Origin: Lineus longissimus
Lineage: Eukaryota; Nemertea; Pilidiophora; Heteronemertea; Lineidae
Direction of reading: 5' to 3'
DNA length: 64,000 nucleotides
Assembly: GCF_910592395.1 (NCBI RefSeq)
Contig: NC_088323.1
Span: forward strand, 9,054,001 to 9,118,000
In this document: positions 33,116 through 43,334 of the stretch, piece by piece
Position numbering within the stretch: the first letter of the stretch is position 1
Layout: each line of letters opens with the position of its first letter
Program-made: the position numbers and the translations under genes
The notes under the pieces: model-generated
Seen by the model: the letters and a program-made list of their open reading frames with translations, nothing else
Databases searched by the model: none
What the model was told of the DNA's origin: nothing

Positions 33116-35369
33116 TATCAAAATTATATTTTCTTGACATAAATCAATAATATTATCAGTGCAGTGCCCTAGTAAGCGCGCAGCGCCTTTAGGTTGGGGG
33201 GAAACCCCCCAAACCCCCTGGTTGGGAACCTGCTATAGTTCCTTCCGCCAATTTTTTGTTTTGATAGACAGTTTTCTCCGTGTATCGCTTTAGCAGTAAC
33301 TCAACTCCATCATCATTAATAGCCGGCAAAGGAAGCCCCCCCCTAACCCCCGTCCTTCTGACATGTTTTAGCTAGTGCATTGGGGGAAGGCCTCTCAACC
33401 CCCCTATTGGCCTCTCAATAAGTCCTTCTGAGCTGCTTACCCCGGGCCACTTGAGTGGAACCTCCAAACCTTCATGATGGTGCTGGCCTTTGACACGTTT
33501 AACCCAGAGCGAGGAAGAGGTACTCCTTCGATGGTACCTTAACTGCAACCCTCAACCATCATTACCCTTCCTTTTCACTGGCATGATATTGGCAAGACTA
33601 CCAAGAGGTCGAACTGGTGGCTTCCTTGAGACAATTGCTTGTGGTCGTACCTGGGCAACCAATTCAAGGGGTCAGGGATCAGGTTTTCCCCCACCAACAT
33701 GTTGCCGAATGGTTAATGCATAAAAAATTGGTTGGAAAGGGTTTTTGCAGGCCAAGAGACTTGAAGACACTTGACTTGACTCTTGAGGAACACCAGACTG
33801 ATGAAAAAAGAACATGAAGAACATAGAACCCTCTTCATACCTGGGAGCATAAAAAGCCTGCAAGCGAATATTGATTATTCTTTAGAAAAAAACAGAAGAT
33901 CTGCAAAACCAATGGTACCCCATAAAAACATACATTCCTCCTTAAGGTGTCTTCGGATTCCACCACGGCCCATGTGGAATTCGTTCAAAAGGTTTATTGA
34001 AATCTCAAAATAATTTTTTTTCTCGAACGCCTGCCCGTCTTTTGCTTCATTATTTCGGGATTATATCCATTTTAAGCATCTTTTGGATATTATCACTAAA
34101 GTATCAAAAATCAAAACACATATGTCGGGGGGGGGGCAAACCCCCAGAAATTGAAATTTGATTAAAAAACAGTGAGAATAATCGTGTGGTTCTCTCTCGG
34201 AGCTCAGAATAGTCGAGTTACTTCATTCGCGCGTTTATCTCTTCTGGCGGCCATTTTAAGTCAAATTTAAGCCATTTGAAACGAATCCATGGACTTGAGA
34301 AACATTGTTTACATTGGATACGTCGTATGCACGTTAACCATAGTAGCGCTTCGCAGAAAAGCCTTCAGCTTTTCTGCTGCGCGCTTATAACAGATAAAAC
34401 TTACATCAATACGCCTGCATATTTCACTGGTAGAGTAACCTGGCCCACTAGCACTGGCTCCACCATGTCCACTTGCACTGGAACGACTACAACAATCGTT
34501 CGTGCCAACCAACAAAAAAATGTCCGAAAACGAAGACCATCTAATCCGCCGACATTTTTCTAAAAAGCCGGCAGTTTCATAACCCTGGTATGCAAAAGTT
34601 ATATGGCTCTTGAACGAACTCCCCAACGCCTCATTATCCACGTACTTCAAAATTGATGCGGAAAAAATTGCAGTACGCTTCTCATTCTCCGACACTCCCG
34701 CCATTTTGGTTTTTTTCTTCCATAACCTCGGCGGACTAATTCCACATCGCCCGCGGAATGCCGAAGACATTAGAAACCTGCACACCAAACGTCGTCGGCT
34801 AACTGTACACCTTACGACTTTGCCTCCAGACGTAATATTATAGTAGGAGGAGTACACAGCTTCACACCACAAGTTTGTTGTGGCAATCTACATCATGTCT
34901 TTAGTGGCCGCATCAGGGACACCATGCTAAGTCACATAAAGTGTGTCGTGGAGGTGTGTCCGCCAGACTACCGCGTGATTGGTTGACCGAGTTGATATCT
35001 GTGTCAATTCGTTGTTTTTGCGACGACCAATAATGACGAATCATCAGCAAGAGTATTGACTTGTCGTAGTGGCCGGTAAGGGCGATGGGACGAGGCCTTA
35101 TCACTAAGTCCGTAGTGTAACTAGTTGTAACAACCCTTCTTGGTTTATGTACATTTTGCAGTATTTATACCCTTAAAGAAGCAAATGCTTTCAACACATA
35201 TAATCTGTGCCTCTTAATGATTCAGCGATATCTAGAAATCATCACTTGCGTGTTTCCAGGGAATGTGAAGATTTTTTTCATATATTTGCATTTTTCTCCA
35301 AATATAGGGTTTAAAATGTGCCTTAGCCTGATTATACTTCTAAGCTCTTCAATTAGTACTCGCATTTTA
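33116..35369. other. Non-coding, with G/C-rich short runs and unassigned ORFs
   Basis: No gene was recognised. There are inverted G/C runs such as GGGGGGAAACCCCCC near 33201 and a run of about 10 G near 34129. A 187-codon open frame on the - strand (34309-34872) includes a plausible ATG (MAGVSENEKR) in AAAATGGCG context, but has no domain I can name. Confidence 0.35.
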
Positions 35370-36294
35370 TGCAAGTATCAATGCGTATCTTTCCCCCCCC
35401 CCCCCCCTCCTCAAGGGTTCGACACCTTTACGACAATATACCCAATGCACTTCACCTAAGCTACGGCAGGAGTTCATTAGACACTTATGGAAAATCGTCA
35501 GGTTATCACTTGCTATTATCCAATGATGTGGAAATATTTCGACACCTAACCACCTTTTCCTAAAATGTTCGACATGCTATCACCTTTTTAGGTCAGAAAT
35601 CACCAAAGATGTTCGACCACCACAACTCGGCACTGCACTAGCAGCACAGCAGAGATAGGGTCGCAGGGGCTAAAAATCTAGGCCATTATATCGATAACCT
35701 CAGGGCTTCAGCGAGTCCTTGGTCTCCAAATCTTACGATGATATGATACAAAGAAAATGAAACACAAATTACCTGCAAAGTATGCCCAAAAGTATGCGAG
35801 AACACACGACACACGCGTTCACTACAACAGCATGAAAAGCCAATCTTGACACTAGAGGCGCTGATGTCGTTCCTAAACAACGGCTCTGGCACTGCTAAAT
35901 TGCCACCATCTTGAAAAGCAGTACCGCGCATGTGGAAATGTAAAGAATCTTTACAATTGCAAAGAGGCTATCGCATCACCACTACGCCCGAGAACACGAT
36001 GACTGCACTGTGCGAGTTTGCATGAAAAGCGTGACAGCGTCGAAAAATTGCGTACCACGCATGCGCAAGGGGGAATCCCCAATCCGGCAAGATTACGACG
36101 ATGACCCCGCCGGGTCTTCGCCAAGATTACGGCAAACAAAACACGGCTGATCCAATCTTGTCGACCTCGCACTTCATCGCCAAGAATACGACAATTCCAG
36201 GAAGAAAATACCTCAAGCTTCGGCAGAGAAACGGCGCCGAATCTTGTCGACCCTTGAGGAGGGAGGGGGGGAAAGATACGCATTGATACTTGCA
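35370..36294. mobile_element. Harbinger-type MITE, 925 bp
   Basis: Terminal inverted repeats start TGCAAGTATCAATGCGTATC and run on into a poly-C tract and CTCCTCAAGGGT. They are flanked by TTA on both sides (35367-35369 and 36295-36297), a TWA target. The left poly-C run has 15 C (35393-35407), the right one is shorter. No transposase is inside. Confidence 0.65.
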
Positions 36295-36297
36295 TTA

Positions 36298-36507
36298 GTC
36301 TGGTGGTCCGCCATCTTGGATTCAGTAAGTGAACCAGTTGGTCCAGTCCCTGTACACATTGACAACATTATAGCAATAATTTCTCACAGTGAGCCATTAT
36401 CGCCGAAGGGCTTGTATATTTAACTGTTGGTGATGAACATTGCGGTATAAATGATAATATGGAAGCAACCACTGGAGCGGACAAGTTCTTTGCAGCAGAT
36501 AGCATTT
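36298..36507. other. Non-coding flank of DIRS copy 2
   Basis: No gene was recognised. The last 80 bp (36425-36505, starting TTGGTGATGAACATTGCGG) match 63829-63910 near the window end, which gives the empty site of the DIRS insertion. Confidence 0.6.
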
Positions 36508-36691
36508 TGTGTCATTCAAACTTACCTATGGAACACTTTTGCATGTTACTCCATTTGGGCTCAAACACAAGAGTATCCCTTTAATTTTCTAAAGGGAGAA
36601 CTGAGTTAACAGCTCGGCCGCCAGGCGGCGCCCTGACCGATCCCGCGAGATCGCGCCGATCTCATGCCCCCATATTCAGTCTTTACTCTTG
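36508..36691. repeat. DIRS copy 2 left inverted terminal repeat
   Basis: The outer sequence GTGTCATTCAAAC is specific to this end. From about 36521 (ACTTACCTATGGAACAC) to TTTACTCTTG the sequence is the inverse of 42831-43000. It includes the GC-rich core GGCCGCCAGGCGGCGCC. Confidence 0.9.
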
Positions 36692-36986
36692 TGCTTCTAC
36701 GAAGCACATCGTTTTTTCAAAGCTGCCGTGAATTCGATTTAAAACCAAATTCAACCAGCCAAGTCTAGACGATTTTTGGGTTCATTCACCTACGGAGTAG
36801 ACCGCCAAACTAATCTTGGCATTAGTATTGTCCAGTCTATTTAATTATAGACATTTTCTTAGCTAGCTTAGTCGACCCGGCTCCATTATTTTGATCTTGG
36901 TAGGGTGGAGTTAAGTAGGCTATTCTCCGCTCTATTGTAATGAACAAGACTCAGATCCATTGCAATAGTGTTTAATTCAAGTAGGC

Positions 36987-39275
36987 ATGTTTTCCTTTCC
37001 ATTAATTATTGCGTCCTTTCTGGCCTACTTGGGGTTCCCAGTGTTTTTATTGTCATTGGTACCATTTTTTATATGGCGTACCCCTCCGACGGCATCCTTT
37101 GTCTCACCACAAAGGAATGCGTCTGGTGGCGGGAAACGGGCCGCGAAGACGCCTAAACCCTCTTCCGGTTCCGTTTCCGGGCATATAACCCGGAGGTCTA
37201 GCAAACCTCCCGCCACCACCCCTTCCGTCAGCCGAGTTCCGGTTCCGGCCGCGGCTGCGAAGGATGCGGGATCTGACATTATTAATGTCTGTGGTCCCAA
37301 GGGAGACTTACATCCAATAAGTCTCCAAGGGTTTAATATACCCCGGACCTCAGGGAACCTTCCGGTTCCCCTGTCGTCCGCTCCCCCGAGTACAAGCCCT
37401 TTGTACCCGCGGGAGCACCCTGCTTCCGGTCCGCCGATTGCAGTTCCGGTTACTGACGCGGGTTCCCGTTTTTCAGTAACCGAAGACTCTACTGGGGGTT
37501 TTTCTCAGTCTTTACTGCGAAATAACCCCAGTCCTCACGGACACAGTAGAGTAGGGCCGGACCTTATAACGCCACCTCCGAAACGCCATGCGTCTTCGGT
37601 AACAGCGTTTCCGCCCTCCGTACCTCCTTCTAAAAGGGCTTCCGGTAGCTCCATACCGGCGAAGGAGTTACGGGCATTTCCGGTTTCGGACTTCGTCCTA
37701 CCGGAAATGCAGGCACCTTCCTACGTTGGCCAACCTCTTGGGTGGAACCAACCGGAAGTGCCACCCCCTCCTCGTAGCAGAGGCGTCGTTCCCATGGAAC
37801 GAGCTACGCAGAGAGGACATCTGAACTCTAGTTCAGAATATGGGCAACTTCCGCTTCCGGAAGACCCATTCGCCCGCACATACGGCTTCCAGGGTTCGCT
37901 TATGCGCTCACCCTCGCCTCAACCGCCCGTCGTTGAGAGAAGCCGCACGTCGGGTCCGGAACCCGAGTCGGGACAGCAACTGTCCCAGCTCATCCAGATG
38001 GTAGCAGGTCTTTCTGATAGACTCAGCCATCTGGAGCAGGGTTCCGGTTCCTCTGGTGCGCCTGGTCCCATCGGATACCCACCATCCGACTCCTCTATTT
38101 TAGAGGAATTTTCTGAGAACGAGAGTTCTCAGCCAGGCTACCGCTCCCCCAATCAGGAGGAGCTGTCACCAGAGGAGGCCAGTATCCTGTCGGATATGAG
38201 GACACTCAGATCCTTGATCAGAGCGTACCTCCCGCAGGATCTGTGCCCTACCCCGCCGGAACTGCCAGCCTTGTCAACACCGACCTTTTCACTCTGGGGA
38301 CAGGAAGTGGATCCCAATCCACAGGTTTCTCAAGGCTCCACTCGGGCACTTGAATTCCTTCCTCCCTCCCCGTCGGTGTTAGCAGTCTCTGAACTTTTGG
38401 AGCGTACAATCAGAGACTCACAAGGCGCCCACCAACGTACTTCCATCCCTGTCCTTCCGGCAGTCGGACCGGAAGCTTGGTGTAAACCGGGGAAGTTGTT
38501 CACGGCACAACTTCCTCCCGTTAGGCAGTACCGCGCTGACTATTATCGAGTCAGCTCGGCCGGCTGTCCAGCTGCAGCATCGACTTCCATATTAAAGGAC
38601 GATGTACAGCTGGACCAACTCGTGCCTAGGGTGACCTCCTCCTCGGCTTACCGAGACCTTAGAGCACAAGAGGGTCTGGCCAAAAACACGTTAGCGGTGC
38701 TCTCCTATGCAGAGCACACTAACCTGGCCCTAGCCAGATCCCTAAAAGATAATGAGTCACTATCTGATGACACAAAATCGCTTGTGACATCCTTGTCACA
38801 TTCGATTAGGCACGCTATTGCGCTGTCCGCCAAGACCGCAGCAAATAGCGTCCTACTCCGTAGAGACGCCGCACTGGGCTCTCTCAATGTCATCAGATCC
38901 CTCCAGCTGGAAGGGGCCTTAAGAACCGCTCCTATGGACGGTTCTTTCCTGTTCGCAGATTCTGTACAAGAGGCGGCTCAAGCACAGAAAGATTGGGACA
39001 AATTATATGCCCCCACTGCGACACAGAGGGCCAAGACCTCTCTACCTAACGCTAGAAAGATAGAGAGGCCCCAGCAGGCATCGGGTTCAATCCCGTACGC
39101 CAGGCAGGTCCTGCCTAGGCCTACCCCGCCTAGTCAGCCTGCTCCTGCTGGATCCTTCCGACGGGAAGCGGAGGGTCGCCGGACTGGAAAGAGGAAAAAT
39201 ACTTCCTCTAACCAGGGTGGATCCGGTCCGACTAAGCACTCCTTTCGCCCAAGGGGTGCTGGCCGGAAGAGGTGA
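36987..39275 (+). CDS. gag: DIRS ORF1, gag-like protein
   Basis: This intact 762-residue ORF has a true ATG at 36987. DIRS ORF1 products are thought to be structural, gag-like proteins. No zinc knuckle is present. Residues 1 to about 34 are strongly hydrophobic (MFSFPLIIASF, LAYLGFPVF, LVPFFIW), like a signal anchor or membrane segment, which is unexpected for a particle protein. The middle is long, Pro/Ser/Gly-rich and disordered-looking. The C-terminal third is more ordered (LAKNTLAVLSYAEHTNLALA, SLSHSIRHAIALSAKTAANS) and ends with a basic tail (GRRTGKRK, FRPRGAGRKR). The ORF overlaps the next one by about 212 nt in a +1 frame. Copy 1 carries the same N-terminus, so it is not a sequencing slip. 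Confidence 0.85.
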   Translation: MFSFPLIIASFLAYLGFPVFLLSLVPFFIWRTPPTASFVSPQRNASGGGKRAAKTPKPSSGSVSGHITRRSSKPPATTPSVSRVPVPAAAAKDAGSDIINVCGPKGDLHPISLQGFNIPRTSGNLPVPLSSAPPSTSPLYPREHPASGPPIAVPVTDAGSRFSVTEDSTGGFSQSLLRNNPSPHGHSRVGPDLITPPPKRHASSVTAFPPSVPPSKRASGSSIPAKELRAFPVSDFVLPEMQAPSYVGQPLGWNQPEVPPPPRSRGVVPMERATQRGHLNSSSEYGQLPLPEDPFARTYGFQGSLMRSPSPQPPVVERSRTSGPEPESGQQLSQLIQMVAGLSDRLSHLEQGSGSSGAPGPIGYPPSDSSILEEFSENESSQPGYRSPNQEELSPEEASILSDMRTLRSLIRAYLPQDLCPTPPELPALSTPTFSLWGQEVDPNPQVSQGSTRALEFLPPSPSVLAVSELLERTIRDSQGAHQRTSIPVLPAVGPEAWCKPGKLFTAQLPPVRQYRADYYRVSSAGCPAAASTSILKDDVQLDQLVPRVTSSSAYRDLRAQEGLAKNTLAVLSYAEHTNLALARSLKDNESLSDDTKSLVTSLSHSIRHAIALSAKTAANSVLLRRDAALGSLNVIRSLQLEGALRTAPMDGSFLFADSVQEAAQAQKDWDKLYAPTATQRAKTSLPNARKIERPQQASGSIPYARQVLPRPTPPSQPAPAGSFRREAEGRRTGKRKNTSSNQGGSGPTKHSFRPRGAGRKR

Positions 39276-42258
39276 CTCCCCCCTCCTTTCTCCTCCCGGA
39301 GGCAAAAAGGAGCCGACTCCGGTAGTCGGGGGCCGTCTGCAAAAATTTGCAGACATTTGGGACGATTGGTGCCCAAAGGGGTCCCCAGTCCCAAACATGT
39401 TGAGGTACGGAGTGAAACTAGATTTCAACCGTACCCCCCCGACTACCATATATCCAACCCCAGTTCAGCCACCGAAGGACCCAGTCAAGGCCTCTGCCCT
39501 CCAAGCAGAGGTCGCGACATTACTGGAGAAGCAAGCTATCCAGGTCCTTCAAGATCCATGCTCCCCCGGCTTTTACAGCCACGTTTTCTTGGTTCTCAAG
39601 AAAGCAGGGACATGGAGGCTGATCATAGACCTTTCCAGGTTAAACACCTTCTTGAATGTTCCTCATTTCAAGATGGAAACCACCAGGTCTATAGCAACGG
39701 CGATACAGCCCAACGATTGGGCGGTATCGATGGATTTAATGGATGCGTACTTACATGTACCGATCCATCCAGACTATCAACACTTCCTTCGATTCCATTA
39801 CGAAGGAAAGACGTATCAATTCAGGGCCCTGCCGTTCGGTCTGGCATCGGCACCCCTAATTTTTACGATGATAGTCACAGCCTTCGTCGCTCCCTTTCAC
39901 GTGATGGGGTTCAAGCTCCATCACTACCTAGACGATTGGCTACTCCGTTGCAAATCGCGGGAACTACTACTGCAACAACTTCAGGTTCTAAAGCAAAAAG
40001 TAGTTTCCGCAGGTTGGATTATCAACGAAACAAAGTCAGAATTCATACCATCCCAAGACTTCGTTTACGTTGGAGTTCGGTTCCTTACGGCCATAGGGAA
40101 AATGCTGCCCCCCCTAGACAGGATAAAGAAAATTCTTCATCTCGTCGCAGAATTCAGAGGAAGGACTCAAGCTCCCGCAAGGCGATGCTTGAGCCTTTTG
40201 GGACTTCTGAATTCGGCAGCAGACCAAATCCCCCTTGGCCGTCTATATATGCGTCCCATCCAGATGTTTCTAATGTCTCTATGGAAACCCCACAGGGACC
40301 CATTAGACAAGTTGGTATTGATACCTCAATACCTACTCAAGAACGTCTGGAACTTCTGGGAGTCGGAGACTCGTCTCCAAAGCGGTGTAGATCTTGCTCC
40401 ACCGCCCCCAGAAGTGTCCCTGTTCACAGATGCTTCCCTACTAGGGTGGGGAGCACATCTGAACAACGGGGACATGTCCATAAGAGGTCTATGGACAAGG
40501 GAGGAGACCATTCTTCCAATAAATATATTGGAAATGAAGGCTGTCCTTCTTGCCGTGAGGGCTCTTTCCCTTCGCCTGAAGAATCGGAGAGTAACCCTGT
40601 TCTCCGACAATTCTACAGTAGTAGCATATGTCAGGAGACAGGGAGGCACAAAGTCCGGCATTCTTTGCCAGCTAACTTGGGAGCTTTACCATCTTTGTGC
40701 CGACCTTGGAGTATCGATATGTGCCAGACACATACCGGGCAATCGCAACATCCTTGCCGACGCCCTGTCCCGTCAGAACAAGCTAGTTCAGACAGAGTGG
40801 ACACTCCATCAGGAGATTGTAGACGACCTTTGTCGCCTTTGGCAATCTCCGAAGGTAGATCTGTTCGCCACCAGGCTGAACAATCGCCTTCCCATCTATT
40901 ACTCTCCACTTCCGGACGAAGAGGCCCTGGAAGTCGACAGCCTTACAGCCTCTTGGGTCGGGCTGAACGCATATGCGTTTCCACCCCTCCCTCTCATCCA
41001 ACCAGTCCTGAACAAGATCTTGACTAGCCATCCGGTGAGAATAACTCTCATCGCACCTTGCTGGCCAAATCAGGCCTGGTTCCCAGCCTTGCTGGAGCTC
41101 CTGATAGATCACCCCAGGAGTCTTCCTACTTGGAAGCACCATCCTGGGGAGATGCTACCACCAGAACCCTGGATTTTTCAAGTTTCACGCCTGGAACTTA
41201 TCCAGTTGCATCTCCACCAGAGAGGCTTTTCGGACATCGCTGTCAAGCGCATGTCCGCACCTCAAAGGGGGTCTAGCCTTGATGTGTATCAAGGAAAGTG
41301 GTCTACCTTCACTTCCTGGTGCAGGGAGAACGGAGTTAATCCGATCTCTCCCTCTATATACAGATTAGTTGATTTCCTTATTGAATTATTCACGGAAAGA
41401 CAACTATCTGTCACGGCTATAAAAGGGTACAAGTCCGCCATCGCTTCTACCCTCCGTGTTTTAAGCACCTGGGATCTTCGTTGGGAGGACCAAATAACCC
41501 CTCTTTTCAGAGGAATGTTATTAGAGCGTCCTAGACCGGTTCACAACACCCCTAAATGGGACCTTTCTGTTGTCCTTAAGGTGCTCATGAGGCATCCTTT
41601 TGAACCCATGTCTATTTCATCCATGAAATATCTGACACTCAAAACGGTCTTTCTAGTAGCCTTGGCTACCGCCCAACGGAGATCAGAGCTCCATGCACTT
41701 TCTTTTAAGAAGCTGGCTTTTAGAGAGGGAGGGGAGGTTATCCTGGCTTTTATACCAGGATTTCTGGCGAAGAACCAGGGACCGGCCGCCTCTCGGCCCC
41801 CGGTTACTATTCCCTCTCTGTCAGGAACGATCTCTTATGATCTTCCTGACAGAACTTTATGTCCCGTCAGGGCCCTAAAGTTCTACATAAATAGGACAAA
41901 ACCTCCCGGTATCCGCCAGGGGAGAGAGCGTTTGTTTTTGTCCTATAAGGAGGGAAATAAACGAGAGATAGCGGCCGCCACTATTTCAAGGTGGATTGTG
42001 GAGACTATTCGTCTTTCCTACAACACCTTGAAGACTTCCTCTGATCTTCGTGCGCTAGCTAACATCTCAGCGCACGAAGTTAGAGCACTAGCCACCTCCT
42101 GGGCTAACTACCGAGGAGTTGCTCTTCAAGAAGTCGTTTCCGCTGCATGTTGGAGTAATCACTCCACATTCTCTCGTTTCTACCTACGAGACGTTTCTTC
42201 CCTCGTAGATGGCATGCACACAATCGGCCCGATTGTGTCTGCGGGGCATGTTGTTTGA
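39217..42258 (+). CDS. pol: DIRS reverse transcriptase/RNase H/tyrosine recombinase
   Basis: A single 1013-residue ORF (open from 39064; first ATG at 39397) encodes the replication and integration enzymes. The RT spans about residues 85-330, with the catalytic YLDD at 237-240. RNase H is at about 400-520 (FTDAS with Asp 405, LEMKAV, SDNST, ADALSR). The DIRS-specific block starting VDLFATRLNN follows. From about residue 645 comes a tyrosine recombinase with Arg near 821 (AQRRSEL), HEVR at 953-956 and the nucleophile Tyr 989 in FSRFYLRD. RT/RNase H and recombinase are normally overlapping ORFs in DIRS, as in copy 1 here. An 11-bp difference near 41141 joins them in this copy. Expression may be by +1 frameshift from ORF1 or by initiation at 39397. 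Confidence 0.92.
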   Translation: MDPVRLSTPFAQGVLAGRGDSPLLSPPGGKKEPTPVVGGRLQKFADIWDDWCPKGSPVPNMLRYGVKLDFNRTPPTTIYPTPVQPPKDPVKASALQAEVATLLEKQAIQVLQDPCSPGFYSHVFLVLKKAGTWRLIIDLSRLNTFLNVPHFKMETTRSIATAIQPNDWAVSMDLMDAYLHVPIHPDYQHFLRFHYEGKTYQFRALPFGLASAPLIFTMIVTAFVAPFHVMGFKLHHYLDDWLLRCKSRELLLQQLQVLKQKVVSAGWIINETKSEFIPSQDFVYVGVRFLTAIGKMLPPLDRIKKILHLVAEFRGRTQAPARRCLSLLGLLNSAADQIPLGRLYMRPIQMFLMSLWKPHRDPLDKLVLIPQYLLKNVWNFWESETRLQSGVDLAPPPPEVSLFTDASLLGWGAHLNNGDMSIRGLWTREETILPINILEMKAVLLAVRALSLRLKNRRVTLFSDNSTVVAYVRRQGGTKSGILCQLTWELYHLCADLGVSICARHIPGNRNILADALSRQNKLVQTEWTLHQEIVDDLCRLWQSPKVDLFATRLNNRLPIYYSPLPDEEALEVDSLTASWVGLNAYAFPPLPLIQPVLNKILTSHPVRITLIAPCWPNQAWFPALLELLIDHPRSLPTWKHHPGEMLPPEPWIFQVSRLELIQLHLHQRGFSDIAVKRMSAPQRGSSLDVYQGKWSTFTSWCRENGVNPISPSIYRLVDFLIELFTERQLSVTAIKGYKSAIASTLRVLSTWDLRWEDQITPLFRGMLLERPRPVHNTPKWDLSVVLKVLMRHPFEPMSISSMKYLTLKTVFLVALATAQRRSELHALSFKKLAFREGGEVILAFIPGFLAKNQGPAASRPPVTIPSLSGTISYDLPDRTLCPVRALKFYINRTKPPGIRQGRERLFLSYKEGNKREIAAATISRWIVETIRLSYNTLKTSSDLRALANISAHEVRALATSWANYRGVALQEVVSAACWSNHSTFSRFYLRDVSSLVDGMHTIGPIVSAGHVV

Positions 42259-42685
42259 TCCTGGCTAGATCAAAAAAGGGGGGGAGCCCGATTGAAGAGT
42301 CAAACGCGCATCTTGCGCCATTTTTGATATGCCCTATCTTCAACATCCAGGCAACCCCTAGTAGACTAGAAAGGACGCAATTTCTTATTGTTGTTTAGCA
42401 ATAATTCATTCTACACCCTTCAACATGCCTTACTTGCTCTAAGCTCTGTTGCCGGAAAGAAGATGGTTTTATTACGCAATTCTAGCGCTTTCCGGAGAAT
42501 GGGTCTATTACTCTCTATAATATGATTGTAATACCGAGATCAAAATACCGGTCCTCCGGTTCTCCCCATTTCTTTCCCCTGGCGGTCCTCCTTAGCTAAT
42601 ATGCCGGTGGTGCCTCCTGGATGGAACAACAGCTCAGCCTTAGGTAAGTCCTCGTTTCCCACCTCCAATAGGTTGCTGGGATTCG

Positions 42686-42783
42686 ATGCAAAAGTGTTCC
42701 ATAGGTAAGTTTGAATGACACAAAATGCCCATTTCCTTACAAGAAATGGCCATTTTGTTAGTTCATACTTACCTATGGAACAC
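42686..42783. repeat. DIRS copy 2 internal complementary region
   Basis: This contains the complement of the left end (GGTAAGTTTGAATGACACAAAAT) read straight into the complement of the right end (GCCCATTTCCTTACAAG and on to TTAGTTCATACTTACC). It equals the junction of a circularised element and is the DIRS hallmark used to complete the circular DNA. Confidence 0.9.
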
Positions 42784-42830
42784 GGCCCTCCCGCCGTCCC
42801 CACAAACGGGACATACTCTTTATTAACGCT

Positions 42831-43047
42831 CAAGAGTAAAGACTAAATATGGCGGCATGAGATCGGCGCGATCTCGCGGGATCGGTCAGGGCGCCGCCTG
42901 GCGGCCGAGCTGTTAACTCAGTTCTCCCTTTAGAAAATTAAAGGGATACTCTTGTGTTTGAGCCCAAATGGAGTAACATGCAAAAGTGTTCCCTAGGTAA
43001 GTATGAACTAACAAAATGGCCATTTCTTGTAAGGAAATGGGCATTTT
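42831..43047. repeat. DIRS copy 2 right inverted terminal repeat
   Basis: This is the inverse of the left repeat, from CAAGAGTAAAG to TGTTCC, then a right-end-specific extension containing GGCCATTTCTTGTAAGG and ending GGGCATTTT. The shared part carries one change near the end (CCCTAGG versus CCATAGG in the internal region). Confidence 0.9.
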
Positions 43048-43334
43048 ACCTGATTGGATTACAGGCTTACCAGCAGCTATTTCAGCATTTCAATTTACAT
43101 TGTGTGCTGCCTCATGATCTTGGCTAAATGTACCGGTATTCTGAATTTGGATTCTCCATAGTATGAATTTTTGTGACTGTATGAATTTATTAGACTATGT
43201 TATAGGGCCATGGTTACACACCCTGTATACTTCATTCACGTGTGATCTAGCTACATGTGCATACATGCAGTGATCGAGCTACAAAGCATGTCAATGCATG
43301 CATGGTATTCTATGAACCATTGTATGTCTACCAC
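43048..43334. other. Non-coding right flank of DIRS copy 2
   Basis: The first 90 bp match 63913-64000 at the window end. No gene was recognised. Confidence 0.5.

Larger units (their letters stand above)
36508..43047 (+). mobile_element. DIRS retrotransposon, copy 2 (near intact)
   Basis: A 6.5-kb DIRS-type element carries inverted terminal repeats (about 36508-36691 and 42831-43047), an internal complementary region (about 42686-42783), a 762-codon gag-like ORF and a 1013-codon RT/RNase H/tyrosine-recombinase ORF, all uninterrupted. The flanks AGCATTT and ACCTG correspond to an empty site reading AGTATTTCACCT at 63905-63917. There is therefore no target duplication and no DDE integrase, as expected for recombinase-mediated integration of a circular DNA. 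It is potentially active, subject to the ORF fusion described separately. Confidence 0.93.

Noticed and set aside
34309-34872. 187-codon - strand ORF with a plausible ATG
   Set aside because: No domain, no splice partner, no copy elsewhere in the window; not enough to call a gene.
39357-41027. 556-codon + strand ORF overlapping the DIRS RT/RNase H
   Set aside because: It is the alternate frame of the RT/RNase H gene, without recognisable domains; the main frame has all catalytic motifs.
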